A stretch of DNA of 64,000 nt from an uncultured Gammaproteobacteria bacterium. GTDB lineage: Bacteria; Pseudomonadota; Gammaproteobacteria; DRLM01. Made by a program: the position numbers and the translations under genes. Each line of letters begins with the position of its first letter. The first letter of the stretch is position 1. Below are positions 6,997-16,010 of this stretch, piece by piece. Under the pieces are notes generated by a model. That model did not search any database. It saw only the letters and a list, made by a program, of their open reading frames with translations, and had not been told where the DNA came from. The DNA is taken from positions 1 to 64,000 of the forward strand of contig CAMYKQ010000029.1 in assembly GCA_947259075.1 (NCBI GenBank), in the 5' to 3' direction.

Positions 6997-8913
6997 TTAA
7001 CGCCGGGCGGCGTAGGGGCCCGTCGCCGGTTTTAAACCCCAGGAGGACTGTGTCAGCCAGTGGGTGAGCTCCTCCGCGGGCAGCGGGCGGCTGAGGTAGT
7101 AACCTTGGACGTGATCGCAACCCAAGGCGTTAAGTTGGTCGAGAGTTTCTTTGTTTTCCACGCCTTCGGCCACGATGTGGCAGCCCATATTGTGGCCAAG
7201 GTCTATGGTGGAGCGCACGATGATGGTGTCGTTTTCGTCGCGGGTCATTTCCATGACGAAGGAACGGTCGATTTTAAGCTGGGTGACGGGGAGTTTTTTT
7301 AAATAGATAAGCGAGGAATAGCCGGTGCCGAAATCATCGATGGACAGTTGCACGCCCATGCCGTTGAGGCGGGTCAAGATAGTCAGCGCCCGCTCGGGAT
7401 CGAGCATGATGGCATTTTCGGTGATTTCCAAGGTGAGCTGATTTGCGGGGACGGACCACTTGGCTAATAGGCCCGCCACTTTCGCCGTTAAGCCCGGATC
7501 ATGCAGATTGCGGGGCGAGAGGTTAACCGCGATATTCAAGGAAATGCCCATCTGCCGCCAGGCGCGGCATTGTAATAGCGCCTCGTCGATCACCCAGTAG
7601 GTCAAGCGCCGGATCAAGTCGCTTTGTTCCGCGAGGGCGATAAAATCAGTGGGCGGGATGAAGCCGTGCGTGGGGTGTTTCCAGCGTAGTAATGCCTCCA
7701 CGCCCATGGTGGTGTGTTTGCGCAGGTCGGCTTTGGGCTGGTAATAGAGGATGAGCTGCTGATTATCGATGGCGTTACGCAACTCGCCCGCCAGGGTCAG
7801 CCGGCGGATATTGTAAGGGTCGATCTCTTTGGTGTAGATGATGTGATCTAGTCCGCGCCGCTTGGCGTTGTACATGGCTACCTCGGCGCGGCGAATGAGG
7901 CCGCTGGTGTCATCGCCGTGTTCGGGGTAGAGGGCGATGCCGATGCTGGCGTGAGGTGTAATCTCGATGCCATCAAGATTGATGGTTTGATTGATGGCCT
8001 CTTGAATCTGTCTGGCGATGGCGATGACGGCCTGCGCGCCGGTGTCAGTCATCAATATGAGGTATTCGTCGCCGCCGCTGCGGATGATGGTGTCGGCCTT
8101 GGGTAAGGTTTTTTGCAGGCGCAGCGCGATTTCCTTCAGCATTTCATCGCCGAGATGATGGCCGAGGGTGTCGTTTATTTCCTTGAAACGGTCAAGGTCG
8201 ATGAAGAGCAGGGCGAAGGGGCCGGGCGAGTTTTCCTTGTCCGCCGTCAGCGCGCCCAGTCTATCCAATAAACGGTTGCGATTGGCGAGTCCGGTGAGGC
8301 TGTCATGCACGGCTTGGTAAGCCAAGGCGGCATGTTGTTTATTGAGCCGTTTGGCGATGAAATTGGCGATAAGTAACGCGCCCCAGATCGCGAGGCAGAG
8401 TATCGCTATCGCGCTGATCAATAATTGGACGCCGGCGTGTTCAATGAGCGAGGCCATGGGTAGATTGGCATGGTGCACGGACAGCAAGTTGAATGGGCTG
8501 CCTGGGATGGGCGTGCTGATCCAAAAGACGGTGCCCTGTTCGTCGTGCAGATGCCCTTCGAGTGTTTGTTCGCTGAGCGGGTGTTTGAGTGAAAATGGAA
8601 TGGCGTGCCCGCCGAAAATATCCTCCAAGCGCTGTCCCGTGAGCGTGCGGCCTTGGGCGTCGATGATGGTCATCATGTTGTCGTTTGCCGGGCTTAGCCA
8701 CAAGGCGGCGCCGAGGGCTTGCTTGTCGGGGGGTGAGCTTAAGGTTTGAGCCAGTTTGTGCGCTTGGCTCTCGGCGAAATGCCGGATGATCTGGGCCTCT
8801 TTTTCCACGCCGGCATTCAAGGCGATGTAATAGCTCAAGCCGCCGAATGCGATCACGATGGTGAGTGCTATGCTGGTGAAGGCCAGCAATAAGCGCTGAC
8901 GGATATCGCTCAT
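6997..8913 (-). CDS. Membrane GGDEF-EAL protein (cyclic-di-GMP turnover)
   Basis: The 638-residue protein has an N-terminal helix (about 8-30), an extracytoplasmic sensor region, a second helix (about 165-188), then GGDEF and EAL domains. The cyclase loop is GGDEY, a tolerated variant, and no complete RxxD inhibition site precedes it. The EAL domain keeps its key residues: EALLRW, AVNLSPRNL, LEITENAIM, IDDFGTGYSS, LKIDRSF, AEGVE and the Gln in DHVQGYY. The phosphodiesterase half is therefore predicted to be active, while the cyclase half may be active or act as a GTP sensor. It lies 88 bases upstream of the second PilZ gene on the same strand, so it may share a transcript with both PilZ genes. 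Confidence 0.88.
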   Translation of the reverse strand: MSDIRQRLLLAFTSIALTIVIAFGGLSYYIALNAGVEKEAQIIRHFAESQAHKLAQTLSSPPDKQALGAALWLSPANDNMMTIIDAQGRTLTGQRLEDIFGGHAIPFSLKHPLSEQTLEGHLHDEQGTVFWISTPIPGSPFNLLSVHHANLPMASLIEHAGVQLLISAIAILCLAIWGALLIANFIAKRLNKQHAALAYQAVHDSLTGLANRNRLLDRLGALTADKENSPGPFALLFIDLDRFKEINDTLGHHLGDEMLKEIALRLQKTLPKADTIIRSGGDEYLILMTDTGAQAVIAIARQIQEAINQTINLDGIEITPHASIGIALYPEHGDDTSGLIRRAEVAMYNAKRRGLDHIIYTKEIDPYNIRRLTLAGELRNAIDNQQLILYYQPKADLRKHTTMGVEALLRWKHPTHGFIPPTDFIALAEQSDLIRRLTYWVIDEALLQCRAWRQMGISLNIAVNLSPRNLHDPGLTAKVAGLLAKWSVPANQLTLEITENAIMLDPERALTILTRLNGMGVQLSIDDFGTGYSSLIYLKKLPVTQLKIDRSFVMEMTRDENDTIIVRSTIDLGHNMGCHIVAEGVENKETLDQLNALGCDHVQGYYLSRPLPAEELTHWLTQSSWGLKPATGPYAARR

Positions 8914-9271
8914 TGCCTATCCCGGTGATGCGGCGCTGCGCGCAGCCGCGTGGTTTGTGCTTTCCTTATAAATGTACGGTGGATCATGTGCAGTCTTTCC
9001 ATGGGATTGAAGTGAGTCTAGCCACCGTCAAGGCCGCCTTGGTTCAGCCGCAAAGGCCTATACCACGAAAAACTTATCGACTACTCACCCGCTCAACTTA
9101 AGCGAAGGGGGCGAGCCACGCTCAAAACTCCCGGCCGCGTTGCCTGTCGAAGGAAGAAAGGACAGACTTGATGCGGCTTAAGGTCCCGCCCTGGTTTAGA
9201 AAAATGTGCCAGTGTCGATACACTTGATGCCGGATATGCGCGGGTGAAACGGCCTATACGAGGATACGGTA
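8914..9271. other. Divergent intergenic region, no gene seen
   Basis: The 358 bases separate the leftward GGDEF-EAL gene from the rightward fatty-acid operon, so promoters for both should lie here. No ORF with a credible start, no clear hairpin with T-run and no cyclic-di-GMP riboswitch pattern was found. I cannot place the promoters with confidence. Confidence 0.4.
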
Positions 9272-10219
9272 GTGGGATTGAAAACTTGGCTGGTCCATCA
9301 CCTGACCCGGTGGCTGGTGAAAGAGCGGCCACTGAGCGAGATGCCTTTATGCGATTTCGAACGCCTGTCTTTCGAGATCCGCCCCTGCGATGTGCTGCTC
9401 GTTGAAGGGCGCAGCCGCGTCAGCGATATCATCAAGAACATCACCCAAACCGCGTGGACCCATTCCGCGCTGTATATCGGCCGCCCGCACGATATCGAAG
9501 ACCCCACCTTGCGCGCCTTGGTGCGGAAGTTCTACGACGGCGATGAAAACGAACAGTTGATTATCGAGGGCCTGCTGGGCGAGGGCACCGTGGTCGGTCC
9601 TTTAGCGAAATACCGGGGCGAGCATCTGCGCATCTGCCGCCCGCGCGGCCTGTCGCGGCAAGACGCGCAACGCATCATCGAGTACTGCGCCCATCATTTG
9701 GGCGCGGATTACGATATCCGCCAGCTGCTCGATTTGGGCCGTTTCATGTTTCCTTATGCCATCGTGCCGCGGCGCTGGCGCTCCAGCTTGTTCGAACACA
9801 ATGCCGGCATTCCCACCCGCGCCGTGTGCTCGTCGATGATCGCCGCGGCGTTTACCGGCGTACACTACCCGATCTTGCCGGTGATCCATCGCGACGCGGA
9901 CGGCAAGTTGCATATGTATAAACGCAATACCCGTTTATTTACCCCGCGCGATTTCGATTATTCGCCTTACTTCGACATTATCAAGTACCCTATTTTAGGC
10001 GTGGACGATCTGGCGCTGTACCGCCAGCTGCCATGGAATCAAGACGGCGTCATCTGTAATGATGAAAATGATTGCTATATTCCCGATCGCGGCCCAGTGA
10101 AGGTGGGCGCGCTGCACGGCGTTGAGGGTGCCGCAATGACGGCCGGGGACGATGAGTCCGCGGTGCCGCCGCGTAAAAGCAAAATAATATTTTTCGGCAA
10201 ACGGAAAGGAACCGCATGA
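9272..10219 (+). CDS. YiiX/YebB-like permuted NlpC/P60 hydrolase
   Basis: The 315-residue protein has the circularly permuted NlpC/P60 arrangement, with the catalytic His before the Cys: WTHSALYIG (His64) follows a strand with R-x-x-D-V-L-L-V (37-44), and the candidate nucleophile lies in TRAVCSSMIAAAF (Cys186). Proteins of this fold cleave amide or ester bonds in cell-wall peptides or lipids; the substrate here is not known. There is no signal peptide. The GTG start at 9272 has AGGA about seven bases upstream. The last codon overlaps fadE by ATGA, so the protein is translationally coupled to beta-oxidation, which makes an acyl-chain substrate worth considering. Confidence 0.72.
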   Translation: MGLKTWLVHHLTRWLVKERPLSEMPLCDFERLSFEIRPCDVLLVEGRSRVSDIIKNITQTAWTHSALYIGRPHDIEDPTLRALVRKFYDGDENEQLIIEGLLGEGTVVGPLAKYRGEHLRICRPRGLSRQDAQRIIEYCAHHLGADYDIRQLLDLGRFMFPYAIVPRRWRSSLFEHNAGIPTRAVCSSMIAAAFTGVHYPILPVIHRDADGKLHMYKRNTRLFTPRDFDYSPYFDIIKYPILGVDDLALYRQLPWNQDGVICNDENDCYIPDRGPVKVGALHGVEGAAMTAGDDESAVPPRKSKIIFFGKRKGTA

Positions 10220-12654
10220 GCCCATGGATTTGGCTGCTGATTTTTACCGCCGGGTTGGCTGGCTTGGCTTATTGGCGTATTTCCCTCGCGATCGCCGCCG
10301 CCGCCGCGACGGCTTTCGTTTTCTTATCCGCCGCCTCCGGCAACGTCGGCCTCGTGCCCTTGCTGCTGGGTTGGCTGGTGGCCGCGGTCTTGGTCACCTT
10401 GGCCATCCCGCCGTTGCGGCGCCTGCTGGTGAGCGACCGGGTTTTGCCGCTGCTGCGCCGCGCCTTGCCCGCGATGTCGCAGACCGAGCGCGACGCCTTG
10501 GAGGCGGGCACGGTGTGGTGGGACGCGGAGTTATTCAGCGGCCGCCCCAATTGGGATAAATTGCTCGCCATCCCCGCGCCCAAGTTGAGTCAAGAGGAAC
10601 AGGACTTCATCAACGGCCCGGTGGATGAACTCTGCCGCATGCTCGATGACTGGAAGATCACCCAAGAAGACTTCGATCTGCCGCCCGCGGTGTGGGCCTA
10701 TATCAAGGCGCAAGGTTTCTTCGGCATGATCATCCCCAAGCAATACGGCGGCTTGGGGTTTTCGGCGCTGGCGCACTCGGCGGTGGTGATGAAGATCTCC
10801 ACCCGCAGCGCGACGGCGGCAGTGACGGTGATGGTGCCCAATTCACTCGGCCCCGCTGAGCTGTTATTGCACTACGGCACCGATGCGCAAAAGAATTATT
10901 ATCTGCCGCGTCTCGCGCGCGGCGAAGAAGTCCCGTGCTTCGCGCTCACCGGGCCCGAGGCCGGTTCCGACGCCAGTTCCATCCCCGACACCGGCGTGGT
11001 CTGCCGCGCCGAATTCGAGGGCAAGGACACGCTCGGCATCCGTCTCAATTGGGACAAGCGTTACATCACCCTCGGCCCGGTGGCCACGGTGCTGGGACTC
11101 GCGTTTAAACTGCACGATCCCGATCATCTGCTCGGCAAACAAGAGGCGCTGGGCATCACCGTTGCTTTGATCCCCACGAAGACCCCGGGCATCGACATCG
11201 GCAATCGCCACTTCCCGCTCAACATCCCCTTTCAAAACGGCCCCAATCGCGGCCACGATGTGTTCATCCCCATGGATTGGGTGATCGGCGGGCAGGCGCG
11301 CGTGGGGCAGGGCTGGCGCATGCTGATGGAAAGCCTGGCGGCGGGCCGCTCGATTTCACTGCCCGCGCTCAGCACCGGCGCCGGCAAACTGGTGTGCCGC
11401 GGCAGCGGCGCCTACGCGCGCATCCGCAAGCAATTCAAGACCCCGATCGGTAAATTCGAAGGCGTGGAAGAGGCGCTGGCGCGCATGGCGGGCTATACCT
11501 ATATGATGGACGCGGCGCGCACCATGACCGCCGGCGCGGTGGACCTGGGCGAAAAGCCCTCGGTGATCTCCGCCATCGTCAAATACCATTTGACCGAACG
11601 CATGCGCCAGGTCGTCAACGACGCCATGGACGTGCAGGGCGGCAGCGCCATCTGCATGGGGCCGCGCAATTTCATCGCCCGCACTTATCAGGCGATTCCC
11701 ATCAGCATCACCGTCGAGGGCGCCAATATCCTCACCCGCAGTCTCATCATCTTCGGCCAGGGCGCGGTACGCTGTCATCCCTACGTGTTGAAGGAGATGC
11801 AGGCGGTGGCGGAGACCGAGCCGCTCATTGCTTCGCGCAACTTCGACGCCGCCTTCTTCGGCCACATTGGCTTCACGCTTAGCAATGCTGTGCGCGCTCT
11901 GTGGCTGGGCCTCACCGGCGCGCGTTGGGTTGGCGTGCCCGCGCAAGCGCCAGTGCGCCGCTACTATCAACAGCTCACTCGCGTCAGCGCGGGCTTCGCA
12001 CTCGCGGCGGATTTGGCCATGCTCACCATCGGTGGCGCGCTCAAGCGCAAGGAAAAGCTCTCCGGCCGTTTCGCCGATGTCTTGAGTCAGTTGTACTTGG
12101 CGTCCACCGTGCTCAAGCGTTATCACGATCAAAACCGCCCCGAGCACGATCTGCCGCTGCTGCGCTGGGCCTGCGAAGACGCACTCTATCGCGCGCAAGA
12201 CGCGCTGGACGGCGTGCTGAAAAATTTCCCGCTGCGGCCGGTGGCCTGGTTGTTGCGCGCTTTGATCTTCCCGCTGGGCAGACCCTATTCGCCGCCCGGC
12301 GACCACCTCGGCCATCAAGTGGCCAGCTTATTACTCACCTCCTCCGCCGCGCGCGACCGCCTCACCGCCGGCATGTTCGTGCCCGAAGACGCGGCCGAGG
12401 CCTTGGGCCGCATCGAGATCGCGCTCAAGGAAGTGGAGCGCGCCGAGACGGTGGAAAAAAATCTGCACAAGGCCATCAAGGGCGGGCGTCTGCCCAAGCA
12501 ACCCTTGCTGGAGTTGCTCGATCTCGCGGTGGAACGCGAGGTCATCGACCGGCAAGACGCCGAGCGGGTACGCGCCGCGGAACAATGGCGGCGCGAAGTC
12601 ATCACGGTGGACGAGTTCACCCAAAGCTATTTGAGGAGGGACGGTCATGCCTGA
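10216..12654 (+). CDS. fadE: Acyl-CoA dehydrogenase FadE
   Basis: This 812-residue protein matches the large membrane-associated FadE class (about 814 residues in Escherichia coli) that performs the first, FAD-dependent step of fatty acid beta-oxidation. Two N-terminal hydrophobic helices (about 1-75) precede the acyl-CoA dehydrogenase core, which includes CFALTGPEAGSDASS and MDVQGGSAICMGPRNF. A long C-terminal extension specific to FadE follows. The start overlaps the upstream hydrolase by four bases and the stop overlaps fadI, so the genes form one translationally coupled operon with fadI, fadJ, an acyl-CoA ligase and a thioesterase. Confidence 0.93.
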   Translation: MSPWIWLLIFTAGLAGLAYWRISLAIAAAAATAFVFLSAASGNVGLVPLLLGWLVAAVLVTLAIPPLRRLLVSDRVLPLLRRALPAMSQTERDALEAGTVWWDAELFSGRPNWDKLLAIPAPKLSQEEQDFINGPVDELCRMLDDWKITQEDFDLPPAVWAYIKAQGFFGMIIPKQYGGLGFSALAHSAVVMKISTRSATAAVTVMVPNSLGPAELLLHYGTDAQKNYYLPRLARGEEVPCFALTGPEAGSDASSIPDTGVVCRAEFEGKDTLGIRLNWDKRYITLGPVATVLGLAFKLHDPDHLLGKQEALGITVALIPTKTPGIDIGNRHFPLNIPFQNGPNRGHDVFIPMDWVIGGQARVGQGWRMLMESLAAGRSISLPALSTGAGKLVCRGSGAYARIRKQFKTPIGKFEGVEEALARMAGYTYMMDAARTMTAGAVDLGEKPSVISAIVKYHLTERMRQVVNDAMDVQGGSAICMGPRNFIARTYQAIPISITVEGANILTRSLIIFGQGAVRCHPYVLKEMQAVAETEPLIASRNFDAAFFGHIGFTLSNAVRALWLGLTGARWVGVPAQAPVRRYYQQLTRVSAGFALAADLAMLTIGGALKRKEKLSGRFADVLSQLYLASTVLKRYHDQNRPEHDLPLLRWACEDALYRAQDALDGVLKNFPLRPVAWLLRALIFPLGRPYSPPGDHLGHQVASLLLTSSAARDRLTAGMFVPEDAAEALGRIEIALKEVERAETVEKNLHKAIKGGRLPKQPLLELLDLAVEREVIDRQDAERVRAAEQWRREVITVDEFTQSYLRRDGHA

Positions 12655-13954
12655 GGCAAAAGTAAACAACGGCGGCCGGCCGGTGTACATCGTCGATGGC
12701 GCCCGCACCCCGCAATTAAAAGCGAAAGGCGCGCCGGGCCCCTTTCCCGCGGCGGATCTGGCGGTGGGCGCGGGGCGGCCTTTATTGCTGCGCCAGCCTT
12801 TCGAGCCGGATGCATTCGACGAGGTGATACTCGGCTGTGTCATGCCCGGACCCGATGAGGCCAATATCGCCCGCTTGGTGGCGCTGCGTCTGGGTTGCGG
12901 CCAGCGCACCCCCGCGTGGACGGTGCAGCGCAATTGCGCCTCGGGCATGCAGGCCCTCGATTGCGCCTTTCATGATATCGCCGCGGGCCGCGCCGAGCTG
13001 GTGCTGGCGGGCGGCGTGGAATCCATGAGCCGCGCGCCGGTGTTGTTGAACGACGCGATGGTGACGTGGCTCGGACAATGGAGCGCCGCGCGCGGCTTCG
13101 GCGCACGCGCCAAGACCTTGGGCAAATTGCGGCCCGCCTATTTCGCGCCGGTGATCGGTCTGTTGCGCGGCCTCACCGATCCGCTAGTAGGTTTGAATAT
13201 GGGGCAGACCGCGGAAAACCTCGCGCATCGCTTCAACATCAGCCGCGAGACGATGGATGCCTTCGCGCTCGAAAGTCATCGCCGCCTTGCCGCCGCGCAG
13301 GATGAAAAGCGCCTCGGCGAAATTGAAATTCTCTACGACAGCGCGGGCAAGGTCTACGCCGAGGACGACGGCCTGCGCCGCGATGGCGACATGACCAAGC
13401 TCGCCAAGTTGAAGCCGGTGTTCGACAAAAAATTCGGCAAGGTCACCGCCGCTAATAGCGCGCAGATCACCGACGGCGCGGCGCTATTGATCCTCGCCAG
13501 CGCAGAGGCGGTGAAAAAATATCAACTGCCCGTGCTCGGCCGCTTGGTGGACAGCCAATGGGCTGGCGTCGATCCGGCGCAGATGGGGCTCGGGCCCGCC
13601 AACGCCATGGCGCCGCTGTTGCGGCGCGGCGGCTTTGAGGTGAACGACATCGATTACTGGGAGATCAACGAGGCCTTCGCTACCCAAGTGCTGGCGGTGC
13701 TCGCCGCGCTCAAGGATGAGATCTATAGCCGCGAAGAGCTGGGCTGGGATCACGCGGTGGGCGAGATCCCGCACGAGCGCCTCAATGTCGACGGCGGCGG
13801 CGTCAGCCTCGGGCATCCGGTGGGCGCCAGCGGCGCGCGCATCGTGCTGCATCTTTTACATGTTCTGCAACAGCGCGGCGGCCGCCGCGGCATCGCCAGT
13901 CTGTGCATCGGCGGCGGCCAGGGCGGCGCCATGTTAGTGGAAAGGGAGGCTTGA
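12647..13954 (+). CDS. fadI: Acetyl-CoA C-acyltransferase (3-ketoacyl-CoA thiolase, FadI type)
   Basis: The 435-residue thiolase cleaves 3-ketoacyl-CoA to acetyl-CoA and a shortened acyl-CoA. The nucleophile is Cys97 in RNCASGMQALDCAF. The catalytic His lies in LGHPVGASGARI, and the second Cys is in the C-terminal CIGGGQGGAM. Length and position next to a FadJ-type multifunctional protein fit FadI (436 residues in Escherichia coli) better than FadA. The start codon lies within the last codons of fadE. Confidence 0.9.
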   Translation: MPEAKVNNGGRPVYIVDGARTPQLKAKGAPGPFPAADLAVGAGRPLLLRQPFEPDAFDEVILGCVMPGPDEANIARLVALRLGCGQRTPAWTVQRNCASGMQALDCAFHDIAAGRAELVLAGGVESMSRAPVLLNDAMVTWLGQWSAARGFGARAKTLGKLRPAYFAPVIGLLRGLTDPLVGLNMGQTAENLAHRFNISRETMDAFALESHRRLAAAQDEKRLGEIEILYDSAGKVYAEDDGLRRDGDMTKLAKLKPVFDKKFGKVTAANSAQITDGAALLILASAEAVKKYQLPVLGRLVDSQWAGVDPAQMGLGPANAMAPLLRRGGFEVNDIDYWEINEAFATQVLAVLAALKDEIYSREELGWDHAVGEIPHERLNVDGGGVSLGHPVGASGARIVLHLLHVLQQRGGRRGIASLCIGGGQGGAMLVEREA

Positions 13955-13957
13955 GCC

Positions 13958-15994
13958 ATGGCCGATCAACATCAATATAGACACTGGCGCGTCGAGACCG
14001 ACGCCCAGCGCATCGTCTGGCTGGCCATCGATAAAGCGGATGCGGGCGCCAACGTGCTTTCAAAAGAGGTGCTGGAAGAATTACACGCGCTACTCGGCGT
14101 GATCGCCGCCGAGGCGCCGCGCGGGCTGGTGATTTATTCCGCCAAGGCCAATGGCTTCATCGCCGGAGCGGATGTGAAGGAATTCACCGTCCTCCAAAAT
14201 TTTGAGGAAGGGATGGATTTGATTCAGCGCGGCCAGACGGCGCTGGACCGCATCGAGGCTTTGTCTTTTCCCACGGTGGCGATGATCCACGGTTTTTGTC
14301 TCGGCGGCGGCATGGAGCTGGCGCTGGCTTGCCGTTACCGCGTCGCTGAAGACGATCCGCGCACGCGTCTCGGCCTGCCAGAAGTGAAGCTCGGCATCCA
14401 TCCCGGCTTCGGCGGCACGGTGCGCCTGCCGCCGCTGATCGGCGCGCCCGCGGCGATGGATTTAATGTTGAGCGGCCGCACCGTGGAAGCGCGCGCGGCG
14501 CAACGCCTGGGCATGGTGGATTACGCCGTGCCCGCGCGGCAGCTGCGCGTCGCCGCCGCGGCGATGGTGCTGGAGCAGCCCGAGCGCCATCGGCCCAAAT
14601 TTCTCCAGCGCGTCACCAATCACGGTTTAGTGCGCCCGCTGCTGGCGCATATGCTGCGCAAGAAGGTGGCGGAGAAGGCGCCCGCGGAACACTATCCCGC
14701 GCCCTATGCGCTGATCGATCTGTGGTCGGAATACATGGGCGATCCCCGGCGGATGATGCAGGAAGAAGGGCGCTCGGTGGCGCGCCTGGTGACGGACGAC
14801 ACCGCGCGCAATCTGGTGCGGGTGTTCTTTCTGCAAGAGCGCATGAAATCCTTGGGCCGCGGCGCGGACTTCAATCCCAAGCGCGTGCATGTGATCGGCG
14901 CGGGCGTGATGGGCGGCGACATCGCCGCCTGGTGCGCGCTGCGCGGCTTGCAGGTCACGGTGCAGGACCGCAATCCCGAGGCCTTGGGCCGGGTGATGAA
15001 GCGCGCGTTTGGCTTGTACAAAAAGAAACTGAAGCAGCCGCGCTTGGTGCAGGCGGCGATGGACAGATTGCTGCCGGATCAAAGCGGCGCCGGTTTGAAA
15101 CGCGCCGATGTCATCATCGAGGCCATTTTTGAAGACGTGCAGGCCAAGCAGAATCTCTATCGCGAAATCGAGCCCGTGATCCGCCCCGATGCCTTGCTGG
15201 CCACCAACACCTCCAGCATTCCACTGGAGACCTTGAGCGAGGCACTGGCGCGGCCCGAGCGTTTGGTCGGCATCCACTTTTTCAATCCGGTGGCGCAGAT
15301 GCAATTGGTGGAAATCGTGGCCAGCAAAGTGAGTACGCCCGAGGTGTGCAAACAGGCCGCCGCCTTCGTGCGTCACATCGATCGTCTGCCGCTGCCGGTG
15401 AAGAGTTCGCCGGGCTTTTTGGTCAACCGGGTGTTGATGCCTTATTTGATCGAGGCGGTGACGCTCGAATCAGAAGGCGTGCCGGCAACGGTGATCGACG
15501 CCGCCGCCACCGACTTCGGCATGCCCATGGGCCCCATCCTGCTCGCCGATACCGTGGGTCTGGATATTTGTCTCTCGGTCGCGGAGATTCTGTCGCGGCA
15601 ATTGGGGCGGGGCACCGTGCCGCAGCGCCTGCGTGATTTGGTCGCCGCGGGTCATCTCGGCAAAAAAAGCGGCCGCGGTTTTTATGAGTACCAGGGCGAC
15701 AAGACTGTGTTCGTCAAGCCGCCCAAGGATTATCAGCCCCCCGCGGATATCACCGACCGTTTGATGTTCCGCTATTTCAACGAGGCCATGGCCTGTCTGC
15801 GCGAGGGGGTGGTGGAGGACGCCGATCTGCTCGACGCCGGCATGATCTTCGGCACCGGTTTCGCGCCCTTCCGCGGCGGGCCGCTGCACTTCGCCGGGCA
15901 CACGGGCGCGGCGGCGGTGCGGCGGCGTTTGGATGAGTTGAGCCAGCAGCACGGCGCGGGTTTCGCGCCGGATGAAGGATGGCAGTCCGCCTAG
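13958..15994 (+). CDS. fadJ: Multifunctional enoyl-CoA hydratase / 3-hydroxyacyl-CoA dehydrogenase (FadJ/FadB type)
   Basis: The 678-residue protein carries an N-terminal crotonase domain (about 1-190). Its oxyanion-hole segment is GFIAGADVKEF, and the two catalytic acids lie in GGGMELALACRY and LGLPEVKLGIHPG. An NAD-binding domain starts near 305 with HVIGAGVMGGDIAAW, followed by the hydroxyacyl-CoA dehydrogenase signature HFFNPVAQMQLVEI and two C-terminal helical domains. It catalyses the hydration and oxidation steps of beta-oxidation and is expected to form a complex with the thiolase encoded just upstream. It is slightly shorter than the usual 700-730 residues but looks complete. Confidence 0.9.
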   Translation: MADQHQYRHWRVETDAQRIVWLAIDKADAGANVLSKEVLEELHALLGVIAAEAPRGLVIYSAKANGFIAGADVKEFTVLQNFEEGMDLIQRGQTALDRIEALSFPTVAMIHGFCLGGGMELALACRYRVAEDDPRTRLGLPEVKLGIHPGFGGTVRLPPLIGAPAAMDLMLSGRTVEARAAQRLGMVDYAVPARQLRVAAAAMVLEQPERHRPKFLQRVTNHGLVRPLLAHMLRKKVAEKAPAEHYPAPYALIDLWSEYMGDPRRMMQEEGRSVARLVTDDTARNLVRVFFLQERMKSLGRGADFNPKRVHVIGAGVMGGDIAAWCALRGLQVTVQDRNPEALGRVMKRAFGLYKKKLKQPRLVQAAMDRLLPDQSGAGLKRADVIIEAIFEDVQAKQNLYREIEPVIRPDALLATNTSSIPLETLSEALARPERLVGIHFFNPVAQMQLVEIVASKVSTPEVCKQAAAFVRHIDRLPLPVKSSPGFLVNRVLMPYLIEAVTLESEGVPATVIDAAATDFGMPMGPILLADTVGLDICLSVAEILSRQLGRGTVPQRLRDLVAAGHLGKKSGRGFYEYQGDKTVFVKPPKDYQPPADITDRLMFRYFNEAMACLREGVVEDADLLDAGMIFGTGFAPFRGGPLHFAGHTGAAAVRRRLDELSQQHGAGFAPDEGWQSA

Positions 15995-16010
15995 TTTGTA
16001 CGAGGTCACG

